This document shows positions 24,669 to 34,449 of a DNA stretch of 64,000 bases, piece after piece (within the stretch, counting starts at the first letter, position 1; every line of letters begins with the position of its first letter). Position numbers and translations under genes: made by a program. Location of the stretch: contig CAVPNH010000007.1 in NCBI GenBank assembly GCA_963706755.1, positions 124,001 through 188,000 of the forward strand, in the 5' to 3' direction. Under the pieces are notes generated by a model that was given only the letters and a program-made list of their open reading frames with translations, was not told the origin of the DNA and did not search any database. The stretch is from RPQJ01 sp963706755 (lineage in GTDB: Bacteria > Pseudomonadota > Gammaproteobacteria > Steroidobacterales > Steroidobacteraceae).

Positions 24669-25241
24669 ATGCACGACATCTTGCGGTTGAGCGCGGCGGA
24701 ACTGCTCACGCTATTCCAGACGCTCGAGGCGCCGGGCCTCGACGAGATGCACGGCGACTTCGCGGCGCAAACCCTCCGGCAGCCCAATCTTCTGGCTACC
24801 CTGTCCGGGCGGTACGGGCTCAATGGCCCGCTGTATCCGGGGAAATGGCTGTCCAAGGCATTCCGCCCGGTGAGTGACCGCGGCGGCCGCGGCTACAACT
24901 CGTTCAGGCACTTTGGTCGCGTGGTGCAGCGCTTCCCGATGGCGACGCTCATTGCGCCCTCGCGCTACGATCGTCGCCCGGCATTTCAGCTCGTCTACCG
25001 CGCGTACGGGTCCCTGTTTGGTGCCCTGCACATGGTGGACGAGGTGCGGCGGCTCGAGGCCGGGCAGTATCTCGGTATCGGAACATTCGGCTTCACTGAC
25101 GCGCAGCGCCGCATGCCCTATCCGTTCCTGCTGACGGGGCCCGTCGGTTCTTATCTCGGCGATGTGGGAAAGGAGCGGGCGGGATTCAAGGTCGAGAGTG
25201 AGTTACCGCGGTTGTCGAGCGGCGGCGCGCTCCGGGGTTAG
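24669..25241 (+). CDS. Conserved-looking protein of unknown function (possible GXWXG/DUF4334-like fold)
   Basis: 190 residues, no signal peptide. Ordered segments: an N-terminal helix LRLSAAELLTLFQTL, then LYPGKWLSKAF, RFPMATLIAPSRYD, FQLVYRAYG, MVDEVRRLEAGQYLGIGTFG and a final YPFLLTGPVG. The order resembles the GXWXG plus DUF4334 pair (GKxF, MxYDxxP, DHFRxVDDDTxLG), but the match is distant and I do not claim it. A GGGAGG site 5 bases upstream supports the ATG. Last gene before the second copy of the repeated element. Probably a small lipid- or product-binding protein, unproven. Confidence 0.75.
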   Translation: MHDILRLSAAELLTLFQTLEAPGLDEMHGDFAAQTLRQPNLLATLSGRYGLNGPLYPGKWLSKAFRPVSDRGGRGYNSFRHFGRVVQRFPMATLIAPSRYDRRPAFQLVYRAYGSLFGALHMVDEVRRLEAGQYLGIGTFGFTDAQRRMPYPFLLTGPVGSYLGDVGKERAGFKVESELPRLSSGGALRG

Positions 25242-25280
25242 GCGTTCACTTCGTCGGGGACGGGGCACTGTCGCAGCGGC

Positions 25281-25347
25281 AGACGCGAACCGTTCGTATC
25301 AAGTCCCAGCTGATTCAACTGACTGAAGAACGGGCGCAGAATCCGCA
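25281..25347 (+). promoter_or_regulatory. Repeated upstream element, copy 2
   Basis: Second copy of the element at 20958: AGACGCGAACCGTTCG at 25281-25296 and CGGGCGCAGAATC at 25331-25343, with the same 50-base spacing. The palindrome GCGAAC-C-GTTCGT is at 25285-25297. The putative -35/-10 pair is ATTCAA, 18 bases, CAGAAT, again in register with copy 1. It lies about 100 bases before the NmrA-like reductase start at 25442, so the two halves of the cluster probably answer to the same regulator. Confidence 0.6.
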
Positions 25348-25441
25348 AGAACGGGGCACAAGGAACGCGGGCCTCAGGGAGTTCGTGTTCATACGACGTG
25401 AATGACGGATTCTCCGAGATCTGAATGAAGGGGCATCGAAC

Positions 25442-26410
25442 ATGAAAAAGACAGTGACCGTCTTCAGCGCCACCGGCACCGCGGGCAGCGCGTGCGTCGA
25501 CGAGTTGATTCGTCAAAAGGAATTCAACGTACAAGTGCTGGCGCGCAAGAGCGGCCAGCAGGAGAAGAGGTCGGGTCTCGCGTTGCACGGCGACGACGAG
25601 AAGCAGCGCATGTACTCGGAATGGCGAAAGCGTGGTGTCGAGATCAAGCTCGTCGACGCAACCGACCACCTCGATCTCATTCCGGCACTGCGGGGAACTG
25701 ACTACCTGGTGTCGTGCGTGCCGATCAACGCCACGGAATCGCAGTACCCGCTGATCTGGGCGGCCAAGGAGGCCGGGGTCGAGCGCTTCGTGCCCTCCGA
25801 GTTCGGCGCCATCTACGAGTTCGAGCAGTTCTGGCCGACCGACACGATTCATCGCTCCATGGCCCGTCAGAAGGCCTTCATCCGCAGGGTCATCGAGCTC
25901 GCCGGCCTCGACTACACGATCATCCCGGCCGGGTTCTGGCCCGAGTACTACATGCTCGAGCCTGTGATGGTGATGGGCGACGGCAAGGGCCTCGTCTCCT
26001 GGTCGACCGGCCGCGACGTGGGCCGGATCATTCCGCACGTGCTCGCGCACCCACTCTCGCGCAATGCGATCTGCCCTGTCGCGGCGACTGTCAGCTGCTC
26101 GTGGGACGACCTGCTGGCGCTGCGGGAGCGCACACTCGGTCGCAAGGTGGATCGGATGTACCTGGGCTGGGCCGACTGGAAGGCCGCCTACGACCGGCAG
26201 CCGCCGGGCGCAGTCAAGGAACTCATGGCCATCGGCGTGCTGGCAACCGAAGGCGCGGAAGGCATGTCCCTGTTTGCCAACTGGAACAAGACCTTCATCC
26301 CGGAATTCAAGGGCACGCCACTCGACGAGCTGTTCCCGAACTACATCGAGCCGTTCCTGGCCAAGCTTCGTGCACAGCTGGTCGCATCGGGCGAGTTGCC
26401 CGCCGGCTGA
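25442..26410 (+). CDS. NmrA/isoflavone-reductase-like NAD(P)-dependent reductase (PCBER/PLR type)
   Basis: 322-residue atypical SDR. Cofactor turn VFSATGTAGSACV, then the hallmark RFVPSEFG of the pinoresinol/phenylcoumaran benzylic ether reductase group, and QKAFIRRVIELAGLDYTII where the catalytic Lys lies in plant members. C-terminal half has MYLGWADWKAAY and ELFPNYIEPF. Known plant relatives reduce benzylic ethers of lignin-like dimers; bacterial members are poorly characterised. Role here inferred as reduction of an aromatic ether or carbonyl. First gene after the second upstream element. Confidence 0.85.
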   Translation: MKKTVTVFSATGTAGSACVDELIRQKEFNVQVLARKSGQQEKRSGLALHGDDEKQRMYSEWRKRGVEIKLVDATDHLDLIPALRGTDYLVSCVPINATESQYPLIWAAKEAGVERFVPSEFGAIYEFEQFWPTDTIHRSMARQKAFIRRVIELAGLDYTIIPAGFWPEYYMLEPVMVMGDGKGLVSWSTGRDVGRIIPHVLAHPLSRNAICPVAATVSCSWDDLLALRERTLGRKVDRMYLGWADWKAAYDRQPPGAVKELMAIGVLATEGAEGMSLFANWNKTFIPEFKGTPLDELFPNYIEPFLAKLRAQLVASGELPAG

Positions 26411-26508
26411 GGGCTCAAGAGAGGATGGTGCGGGCTTCTCGGCGGTCCAGCCGGGAAGTGGGCCAGTGACGCGGAGCGCGCGGGAGTCTTCTGCAACGGA
26501 GGTGTCGG

Positions 26509-27312
26509 ATGTGTCAGTTGAAGGGAAAGGTAGCCCTGGTATCCGGAGCCGGGCAAGGAATTGGAGCGCGGACCGCGGAAGTGCTTGCGGAATCGGGCGC
26601 GCTGGTCGTGGTCACGGACGTCAACGACGCGACCGGCAAGGCAACGACGGAGCGCATTCGTGCCGCAGGCTTCGATGCGCATTTCCGGCACCTGGACGTG
26701 ACCCGCGAAGATGACTGGCGGGTCGTGATGGACGGCGTCTGCGCGGAATTCGGCGGCCTGGACGTGCTCGTGAACAACGCGGGAGTGCTGCTCATCAAGC
26801 CGGTCACGCAGCTCTCGCTCGACGACTGGCACTGGATCTGCCGAGTCAATCTGGACGGTGTCTTTCTCGGCACCAAGTACGGCATCCGGGCCATGACCGA
26901 AGGATCGACGTCGCGGCCGAAGGGTGGTTCCATCGTGAATGTGTCGTCCGTGGCCGGCATGGTGGGGCAGGCGTTCTACTCGGCGTACAACGCGACCAAG
27001 GGCGGCGTGCGGCTGTTCACGAAGTCCATCGCGCTGGAGTGCGGCCTCCTGGGCAACGGCGTGCGGGTGAACTCGGTACATCCCGGCGTGATCCGCACGC
27101 CGATGATGGACGCGGGCATCAGGGACTGGGTCGCGATGGGCCACGGGGCAAGCGCGGAGGACATGTACAAGCGGGTGTTGGCGCTGCACCCGATCGGGCG
27201 ATTTGGCGAAGTGGACGACGTTGCCAAGGCCATACGCTATCTGGCCTCCGACGACAGCTCGTTCGTGACCGGGGCGGAACTCGCCGTGGACGGCGGACTG
27301 ACGGCGGCGTGA
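26509..27312 (+). CDS. Classical SDR, 3-alpha/20-beta-HSD or FabG-like
   Basis: 267 residues. VALVSGAGQGIGART (NAD site), NNAGVLLIKP, VNVSSVAG (Ser), YNATKGG (preceded by SAYN: Tyr-x3-Lys), and VNSVHPGVIRTPM. The terminal VTGAELAVDGGLTA is the standard classical SDR tail. Start preceded by GGAGG. Substrate unknown, probably a cyclic or steroid-like alcohol or a beta-hydroxyacyl intermediate. Lies 98 bases downstream of the NmrA-like gene. Confidence 0.9.
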   Translation: MCQLKGKVALVSGAGQGIGARTAEVLAESGALVVVTDVNDATGKATTERIRAAGFDAHFRHLDVTREDDWRVVMDGVCAEFGGLDVLVNNAGVLLIKPVTQLSLDDWHWICRVNLDGVFLGTKYGIRAMTEGSTSRPKGGSIVNVSSVAGMVGQAFYSAYNATKGGVRLFTKSIALECGLLGNGVRVNSVHPGVIRTPMMDAGIRDWVAMGHGASAEDMYKRVLALHPIGRFGEVDDVAKAIRYLASDDSSFVTGAELAVDGGLTAA

Positions 27313-27404
27313 AGCAGGGCGGCCGGACGGAGGGCCGATGGGCCCGCCGGATCATGGACGTGACTATGTTCATCAGGCACTTGGAATGACTCAAGGGGGA
27401 CGCG

Positions 27405-27878
27405 ATGTTCAAGTATGAGTTGGAACACATCTGCAGTTACACGGCGACGCTGCACCAGCCCATTGAGGTGATCGGCGAGACGCCGCTGGGCCTCCGCTTC
27501 AACGCCTACATCTCAGGCGGCGAGGTCACGGGACCGCGCCTGCGCGGGCGGGTGCGGCCGGTGGGCGCCGACTGGCTGACCGTGCGCACGGACGGTGTCG
27601 GGATCCTCGACGTCCGCGCGACCATGGAGACGCACGACGGCGCGCTCATCTATTGCGAGTACAAGGGTGTGATGGATTTCGGCGCCGATGGTTACCAGCG
27701 GATGCTGAGCGGCAACCCACCCGCCCGCACGGCGATCCAGGTCGTGCCGAGGTTCCTGACGGCGCACCCCGGTTACCTGTGGCTGAACCGGCTGCAGTGC
27801 GTGAACTTCGGCATGGCGGAGTTCGCTACAACTACGGTCAGCTACGACACGTACGCGATGCACACCCGGCTGCCGTGA
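27405..27878 (+). CDS. DUF3237 family protein
   Basis: 157 residues of the DUF3237 (UPF0311) family, a small beta-barrel. Typical segments: ISGGEVTGPRLRGRV, VRTDGVGILDVRATMETHDG and YLWLNRLQCVNFGMA. The family has no proven activity but often lies with aromatic or polyketide catabolic genes, where a ligand-binding or isomerase role is suspected. AGGGGG precedes the ATG by about 5 bases. Confidence 0.85.
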   Translation: MFKYELEHICSYTATLHQPIEVIGETPLGLRFNAYISGGEVTGPRLRGRVRPVGADWLTVRTDGVGILDVRATMETHDGALIYCEYKGVMDFGADGYQRMLSGNPPARTAIQVVPRFLTAHPGYLWLNRLQCVNFGMAEFATTTVSYDTYAMHTRLP

Positions 27879-27939
27879 GCACCGCCGATAAGACGTCGTC
27901 ATTCGATCAGTCAGGCTGAGCAACCCGGCTTAGAGCAAC

Positions 27940-28974
27940 ATGCAGCAAGAAGACTTCGACGCACTGCCACTGCAGGAGCGGCTCAGCCGGCTCGAGCAAC
28001 TGGCTCGGGCGGCGTTACCCCGCTGGAACCTGGCCGCTGCGCAGCTTTCGCTGCTCAAGTACCGCGAGAACGCGGTCTTCAAGGTCACGGTTTCCGGGTC
28101 CGGCGAACGCTTCGTGCTGCGCGTGCATCGTCCCGGGTACCGCACCGACGCTGAATTGCGCTCCGAGCTGCAGTGGACGGCGGCGCTCATCGCCGCGGGA
28201 ATCGAGGCGCCCGCAGCGGTGCCGACGGCAACCGGGGAACTGTTCGTCACCGTGAGTCAAGAAGCGGTCCCGCAGCCGCGCCAGTGCGACCTGTTGCGAT
28301 GGGTTGAAGGCACCATCATCGGCGACGCCGAGGCCGGTCAGGTCGCGAGCGCGGAAGTTGTCCGCAGCAGCCATTACCTGGCCGGGCGCCTCGCCGCTCG
28401 GATCCACGACCACGGTGAGCACTGGTCAAGGCCGGCTGGATTCACGCGCCTCAGCATGGATTTCGATGGACTGATCGGATCGCGGGCCTACCTCGGCCCG
28501 TACGGCGCGTGCAAGCTGCTGTCGGCAGATCAGGTCGCGTTGCTCGACCGCGCGAGGGACGGCATTGCAGGCGCACTCGCCGCCTTCGGCCAGACGCCGG
28601 ATCGCTACGGGCTCACCCACGGCGACTTCCTGCCGGAGAACCTGCTGCGGGAAGGCGATACGCTGCGCATCATCGACTTCGACGATTGCGGCTTCGGCTG
28701 GCACGTCATGGACATCGCCACGTCGCTGATGCCCCTGCTCGGCGAGCGGCAGTACGAGGATGCCTTTGCCGGCTTCGTCGGCGGCTACCGGACGGTACGG
28801 CCGCTGCCGGACGAGCACCTCGAGATGCTGCCCGTATTCCTGCTCACCCGCGCGATGACCTATGTCGGCTGGTGCGGCAGCCGACCGGAGGCGCAGCTGG
28901 CGCAGGAGAAGGGGCCGTTCATCGTTGGCGCCGCGCTGGCGCTGGCGGAAGAATTCCTGGGAGCCGCGCAATGA
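27940..28974 (+). CDS. APH/homoserine-kinase-II-like phosphotransferase
   Basis: 344-residue small-molecule kinase with the eukaryotic-like kinase fold. LKYRENAVFKVTV is the N-lobe glycine-like loop, FVLRVHRPGY gives the ATP-binding Lys equivalent, LTHGDFLPENLL the catalytic loop (Asp) and IIDFDDCGFGW the Mg loop. Family members phosphorylate hydroxyl groups of amino alcohols or homoserine. The stop overlaps the next ATG (ATGA) so the kinase and aminotransferase are translationally coupled, which suggests a phosphorylated intermediate passed between them. Confidence 0.87.
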   Translation: MQQEDFDALPLQERLSRLEQLARAALPRWNLAAAQLSLLKYRENAVFKVTVSGSGERFVLRVHRPGYRTDAELRSELQWTAALIAAGIEAPAAVPTATGELFVTVSQEAVPQPRQCDLLRWVEGTIIGDAEAGQVASAEVVRSSHYLAGRLAARIHDHGEHWSRPAGFTRLSMDFDGLIGSRAYLGPYGACKLLSADQVALLDRARDGIAGALAAFGQTPDRYGLTHGDFLPENLLREGDTLRIIDFDDCGFGWHVMDIATSLMPLLGERQYEDAFAGFVGGYRTVRPLPDEHLEMLPVFLLTRAMTYVGWCGSRPEAQLAQEKGPFIVGAALALAEEFLGAAQ

Positions 28975-30248
28975 ACTCGGGTGCACACAAGCCATGGGAG
29001 TCGCCGCACTACTCCGAGGGCAAGCGCCGCGTGCTCGCACTTGCCCACGAGTACCTCATTCCGGGTCGCGTCGAGGCGTTCCTCGGCATGGGCATCCCGC
29101 TGGTCATCGGCCGGCGCGAGGGCTACCGCATCTGGGACGTCGATGGGCACGAGCTCATGGATTTCCACCTGAATGGCGGTACCTTCAATGTCGGGCACCG
29201 CAATCCCGTCGTGCTGCAGGCGCTCGAGACGGCGCTGCAGACACTCGACGTCGGCAATCACCACTTCCCGAGTCCCGCACGCGCAGAACTCGCCGAGAAG
29301 CTCGCGGCCTGCACGCCGGGGGACCTGCACTACACGGTGTACGCGGCCGGCGGCAGCGAGGCCGTGGACGTGGCGATCAAGTCGGCGCGCCGGTTCACGG
29401 GTCGCCGCAAGATCGTGGCGATTTCATCCGGCTATCACGGGCGCACGGGGTTGTCCGGCGCCGCGGGCGACGACTCTACGGCGCGCTACTTCGCGAGCGA
29501 CTACCCGGACGAGTTCCTGAAGGTGCCCTTCGATGACCTCGATGCGATGCGGTCGGCACTGCAGGCCAGCGACGTGGCCGCCGTGATCCTCGAGACGATC
29601 CCGGCCACCTACGGTTTCCCCGTGCCTTCGGACGACTACCTGCCGGGCGTCGCCAGCCTGTGCCGGGAGTTCGGCTCGCTGTACATCGCGGACGAGGTGC
29701 AGACCGGGCTCGGGCGCACCGGCTACCTGTGGGGCGTGGAGGCCTGGGGCGTCGAGCCGGACATCCTGGTCACGGGCAAGGGCCTCTCCGGCGGCCTGTA
29801 TCCGATCGCGGCCGCGGTGCTGCGCAAGGATGTCGGCAGCTGGCTCACCGACAACGGCTGGGGGCACGTCACGACGTTCGGTGGCGCGGAGCCCGGCTGC
29901 GTCGTGGGCTCGGTGGTGCTGGACATGTGCCGTGCGCCCAGGGCGCTGGCCAATGCCAGGGAGATTTCCAGCTATCTCGAGGCAGGGCTCTCCGACATCA
30001 GGGCCCGACTCGGATATCTCAAGGAGATTCGCCGCAAGGGACTGGTGATGGGACTCGTCTTCGACTCGCCAACCGGCGGAGTTCAGATGATGTCCGCGCT
30101 CTACCAGAGTGGCATCTGGGCCATCTTTGCCGGCTTCGATCGCTCCGTGCTGCAGTTCAAGCCGGGGCTATTCGTCGACCGGCCGTACTGCGACGAGGCG
30201 CTCACGCGGTTCGAAGCGGCGCTCAGGATGGCGAAGGAAAAGACCTGA
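28971..30248 (+). CDS. PLP-dependent class III aminotransferase (possible phospho-lyase)
   Basis: About 425 residues, fold type I PLP enzyme. AAGGSEAVDVAIKSA forms the phosphate-binding turn, FIADEVQTGLGRTG-type segment is LYIADEVQTGLGRTG (Asp binding PLP N1), and the Schiff-base Lys is in VTGKGLSGGLYP. The C-terminal FKPGLFVD ends the small domain. Class III members include omega-aminotransferases and the kinase-coupled ethanolamine- and hydroxylysine-phosphate phospholyases. Given the ATGA coupling with an APH-type kinase, an elimination of phosphate and ammonia from a phospho-amino-alcohol is a fair guess. Confidence 0.88.
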   Translation: MNSGAHKPWESPHYSEGKRRVLALAHEYLIPGRVEAFLGMGIPLVIGRREGYRIWDVDGHELMDFHLNGGTFNVGHRNPVVLQALETALQTLDVGNHHFPSPARAELAEKLAACTPGDLHYTVYAAGGSEAVDVAIKSARRFTGRRKIVAISSGYHGRTGLSGAAGDDSTARYFASDYPDEFLKVPFDDLDAMRSALQASDVAAVILETIPATYGFPVPSDDYLPGVASLCREFGSLYIADEVQTGLGRTGYLWGVEAWGVEPDILVTGKGLSGGLYPIAAAVLRKDVGSWLTDNGWGHVTTFGGAEPGCVVGSVVLDMCRAPRALANAREISSYLEAGLSDIRARLGYLKEIRRKGLVMGLVFDSPTGGVQMMSALYQSGIWAIFAGFDRSVLQFKPGLFVDRPYCDEALTRFEAALRMAKEKT

Positions 30249-30250
30249 GG

Positions 30251-31063
30251 TCAGCGAATCCCGTAGTTGTCCATCATCAGGTACTCGAAGAGCGACTGCG
30301 GCAGGGCGGGTCGCAGGGCGACCAGCGTGCGCTGCAGGGCTGTGGCTGCGGGATAGCGCAGCCGTGGATTCCTGGCCTCGACCGCGGTGATCACCGCTCG
30401 CACCACCGGACCGATATCCACATTGCCGGACTCATCCTCAGCCATGCGTCGCACCGCCGTCCGGCAGCGCTCCGCATACGGCGACCCGGCGGTGCTGGCC
30501 GCGGTCATGCGGCGGTTGGCGGTGAAGCCCGTGGCGAAGTCGCCCGGCTCGACCATGGCAACACGGATGCCGAACGGCCTCATCTCCATCCGCAGGGCCT
30601 CGGTGTAGGCCTCGACCGCGAATTTCGATGCGCTGTACATCCCCTGGAACGGCACGCTGACGAGCCCGGCGAGGGAACTCATGTTGACGATGCGGCCAGC
30701 GCGCTGCGCCCGCATGTGCGGCAGCACCGCCCGGCATAAGCGGTGCATGCCGAAGAAATTGGTCTCGAACTGGCTGCGCGCTTCCTCGACCGTCGTGTCT
30801 TCAATCGCTCCCGCGTAACCAAGGCCCGCATTGTTGATCAGCGCGTCGAGACGTCCGGCCTGACGCAGGACCTCGGCGACCCCTTTGGTCACCGAGGATT
30901 CGCTGTCGACATCGAGCGGAACCACGCGATACGCGACCGGGTCCGCCGCGGGAGACGGGCGGCGCGTGGTGCCGAAGACACTGTAACCGCGCAAGTGCAG
31001 TGCATCGGCAATCGCGCGCCCGAATCCGGACGACGTTCCCGTCACGAGTACTACCTGGCTCAT
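30251..31063 (-). CDS. SDR family NAD(P)-dependent oxidoreductase
   Basis: 270 residues. The ATG at 31063 has GGAGA 7 bases upstream; a further ATG at 31081 is less likely. VVLVTGTSSGFGRAI, INNAGLGYAGAI, NMSSLAG (Ser) and YSASKFAVEAYT (Tyr-x3-Lys) are all present; MVEPGDFATGF follows. Of the NAD(P) classical type with a short-chain alcohol/retinol-dehydrogenase-like C-terminal part. It is convergent with the aminotransferase (3 bases apart) and downstream of the APC permease gene, so it is probably the last gene of the minus-strand operon. Confidence 0.88.
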   Translation of the reverse strand: MSQVVLVTGTSSGFGRAIADALHLRGYSVFGTTRRPSPAADPVAYRVVPLDVDSESSVTKGVAEVLRQAGRLDALINNAGLGYAGAIEDTTVEEARSQFETNFFGMHRLCRAVLPHMRAQRAGRIVNMSSLAGLVSVPFQGMYSASKFAVEAYTEALRMEMRPFGIRVAMVEPGDFATGFTANRRMTAASTAGSPYAERCRTAVRRMAEDESGNVDIGPVVRAVITAVEARNPRLRYPAATALQRTLVALRPALPQSLFEYLMMDNYGIR

Positions 31064-31124
31064 CGTGCGGTCTCCCTTCATGGCGGCCCGGACGGTGCGA
31101 CACCCGATTGCCTGAACGGCAGGC

Positions 31125-32630
31125 TCAAGGCCCCTCCGACTCGCCGGGCCGCCGCCCGGGCCGTCGCGGCGCACGAGCGCTGCGCGCCGCGCGCGCCTTC
31201 GCACGCATCGCCGGCACGACGCGCCAGCCATAGTACGCGGCCAGTCCCGCGACCACCGCGACCACCGCGCCCACGAGCGGCTTGTCGATCACGATCGTGA
31301 TCATCAGGAAGCCGAAGAAGATCGCGACGATCACCGGGATCACGTCTCCGCCCGGCACGCGGTACGGCCGCGCATGCTCCGGCTGGCGGCGGCGCAGCGA
31401 GATGACCGCGCACGCCATCACCGCGTAGATCAGGCACTCGATGAACGCGCCCAGGAAGATGAACAGCTCGTAGCTCTCCGGGTCGTACTGCGCGCTGACG
31501 AACACGACAATGCTGACCAGCATGCACATCACGGACAGCGCGATGATGGCCATGTAGGGCGTGGCAAAGCGGATGCTGATGCGGCTGAAGATCTTGGGCA
31601 GGCTGCCGTCGCGAGCCAGCGCATACATGAAGCGCGATGCGGTGATCGTGCCGGCGTTGAACGACGTGACCGACGCCATCAGGCTCAGCACGATGATCAG
31701 CACGATCCCGGCGCCGCCGAACATGTGCTTGTAGAACAGCACGTGCGGCACGACCGACGTTCCGAACGCCTGCTTGGCCTGGTCGTAGGTGATGGCCGCG
31801 CGATCCAGGCTTGCGGGCAGCGCGCCCTTGGCCGTAGCGGCGTCGATCAGCGGCGCGAACATCGGGTCCTGCGGATGCGCCTGGATCGCGGGTGCCATCG
31901 TCATCGTCAGGCCCGCGTTGAACAGCGCGTAGGTCAGGAACAGCAACCAGATCGTCCAGAACAATCCGCGCGAGATCAGCTTCTGGTCGGTGACTTCCTC
32001 CGCCATCGGCGTGACCCACTCGAAGCCGATGTACAGGAACACGCCGACCGCGACCGCCTTCGCGAACGAGGCGGGATGGCCGGGCAGCATCGGCGTCTGC
32101 AGGTGGCCGGGCGCAGTGGTGATCGCGTAGATCGAGACCGCGATCAGCGCCGCGAACATCGAGTAAGCCACGATGTCCTGGAATGTCCCGGCGATGCGGA
32201 TGCCCATCACGTTCAGCACCAGTACCAGCGCCAGGAACGTGAGGCCCCACGCCCAGGGCGGGACCGCCGTGAGCCCAGTGCCGTCGTGCAGCACGCGCGC
32301 GAGCACGAACGTCTCGGCGCCGACCACCGAGAGCGCCACCACGATGTACAGCGTCGCGAACAGCATCGCGGCCTTCTCGTTGAAGGCGTGCTGGATGAAC
32401 AGCTTGATGCCGGCCGCCGTCGGGTACATGCCCGACAGCTCGGCGAAGCACGCGCCCGCGAGCGCGCACAGGACGCCGGAGACCAGGATCGCGATCCAGG
32501 CCGAGTCGCCGAGCACCAGCGTGGCGAGTTCCATGCTCGCGCTGTAGGAGACGGTCGCGAGCGCCATTCCCGCGCCCGTCGAGACGACGGTGCGCAGCTT
32601 GACCACCTTCGCGAGATGTCCCTCGGCCAT
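31125..32630 (-). CDS. APC-family amino acid/amine permease
   Basis: 501-residue inner-membrane transporter with about 12 hydrophobic segments. Family signatures include the TM1 region VVSTGAGMALATVSYSASM, the TM6 region FLYIGFEWVTPMAEEV and the ASVTSFNAGTITASRFMYAL region before ARDGSLPKIF. The C terminus is a short Arg/Ala-rich cytoplasmic tail. Known relatives take up amino acids, polyamines or ethanolamine by proton or solute symport. It sits with an aminotransferase and a PLP lyase, so an amine substrate is likely. Confidence 0.88.
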   Translation of the reverse strand: MAEGHLAKVVKLRTVVSTGAGMALATVSYSASMELATLVLGDSAWIAILVSGVLCALAGACFAELSGMYPTAAGIKLFIQHAFNEKAAMLFATLYIVVALSVVGAETFVLARVLHDGTGLTAVPPWAWGLTFLALVLVLNVMGIRIAGTFQDIVAYSMFAALIAVSIYAITTAPGHLQTPMLPGHPASFAKAVAVGVFLYIGFEWVTPMAEEVTDQKLISRGLFWTIWLLFLTYALFNAGLTMTMAPAIQAHPQDPMFAPLIDAATAKGALPASLDRAAITYDQAKQAFGTSVVPHVLFYKHMFGGAGIVLIIVLSLMASVTSFNAGTITASRFMYALARDGSLPKIFSRISIRFATPYMAIIALSVMCMLVSIVVFVSAQYDPESYELFIFLGAFIECLIYAVMACAVISLRRRQPEHARPYRVPGGDVIPVIVAIFFGFLMITIVIDKPLVGAVVAVVAGLAAYYGWRVVPAMRAKARAARSARAPRRPGRRPGESEGP

Positions 32631-32645
32631 GGGCGGGAAGTCCTG

Positions 32646-33002
32646 CTAGTCCGGCCAGATGATCAGGTTGATTGCGTCGAGGCGCATCACGTCCTCCTGC
32701 GACGCCTTGAGCTTCAGCTCGCCCGAGAGGTATTTCTGCGCCGGGTTCAGGTCGCCCCAGAACATGTCGCAGAGCGTCTCGCTCCCCGTCGTGACGATGA
32801 TGTCGGGCGTGCCGACGAGGCCCTCCTCGACCTTCCGTGTCTCGCCCCCGACCACCGTCATGGTGTGGCGCGAGTCGTTGTCCTCGGCAATGAGGTGCAG
32901 GACCTTCGTCCAGTCGCGCTGCATCTTGCGCAGGCGCGCGTTCTCGTTGCACCGGTCGCGGAAGTCCGCCAGGGCCGCGGTGATCTCTTGCTGTGTCGCC
33001 AT
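32646..33002 (-). CDS. SCP2 sterol-carrier-like small protein
   Basis: 118 residues. The start at 33002 (MATQQEITAALADF) is chosen over an upstream in-frame ATG with low-complexity sequence. The core VEEGLVGTPDIIVTTGSETLC and DLNPAQKYLSGELKLKAS resemble the SCP-2 fold (the hydrophobic strand plus the ...GKLKVxGD..A.. stretch), ending in LINLIIWPD-type sequence (AINLIIWPD). Probably binds a lipid or acyl group. It lies 15 bases upstream of the permease gene in the operon. Confidence 0.7.
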   Translation of the reverse strand: MATQQEITAALADFRDRCNENARLRKMQRDWTKVLHLIAEDNDSRHTMTVVGGETRKVEEGLVGTPDIIVTTGSETLCDMFWGDLNPAQKYLSGELKLKASQEDVMRLDAINLIIWPD

Positions 33003-33021
33003 GCTGTGCCGCCTCGAAGTC

Positions 33022-34338
<1,317 letters not shown>

Positions 34339-34449
34339 GGCCGTTCCCCTCGAAGTAGTCCTGGGATCGCGCAGCCCCGTTCACGGTGGGCCATCCGTGA
34401 ACGCGTTCATCGCATAGCGTGAAGAACATGCGGGCGACGGCGGGATTGG

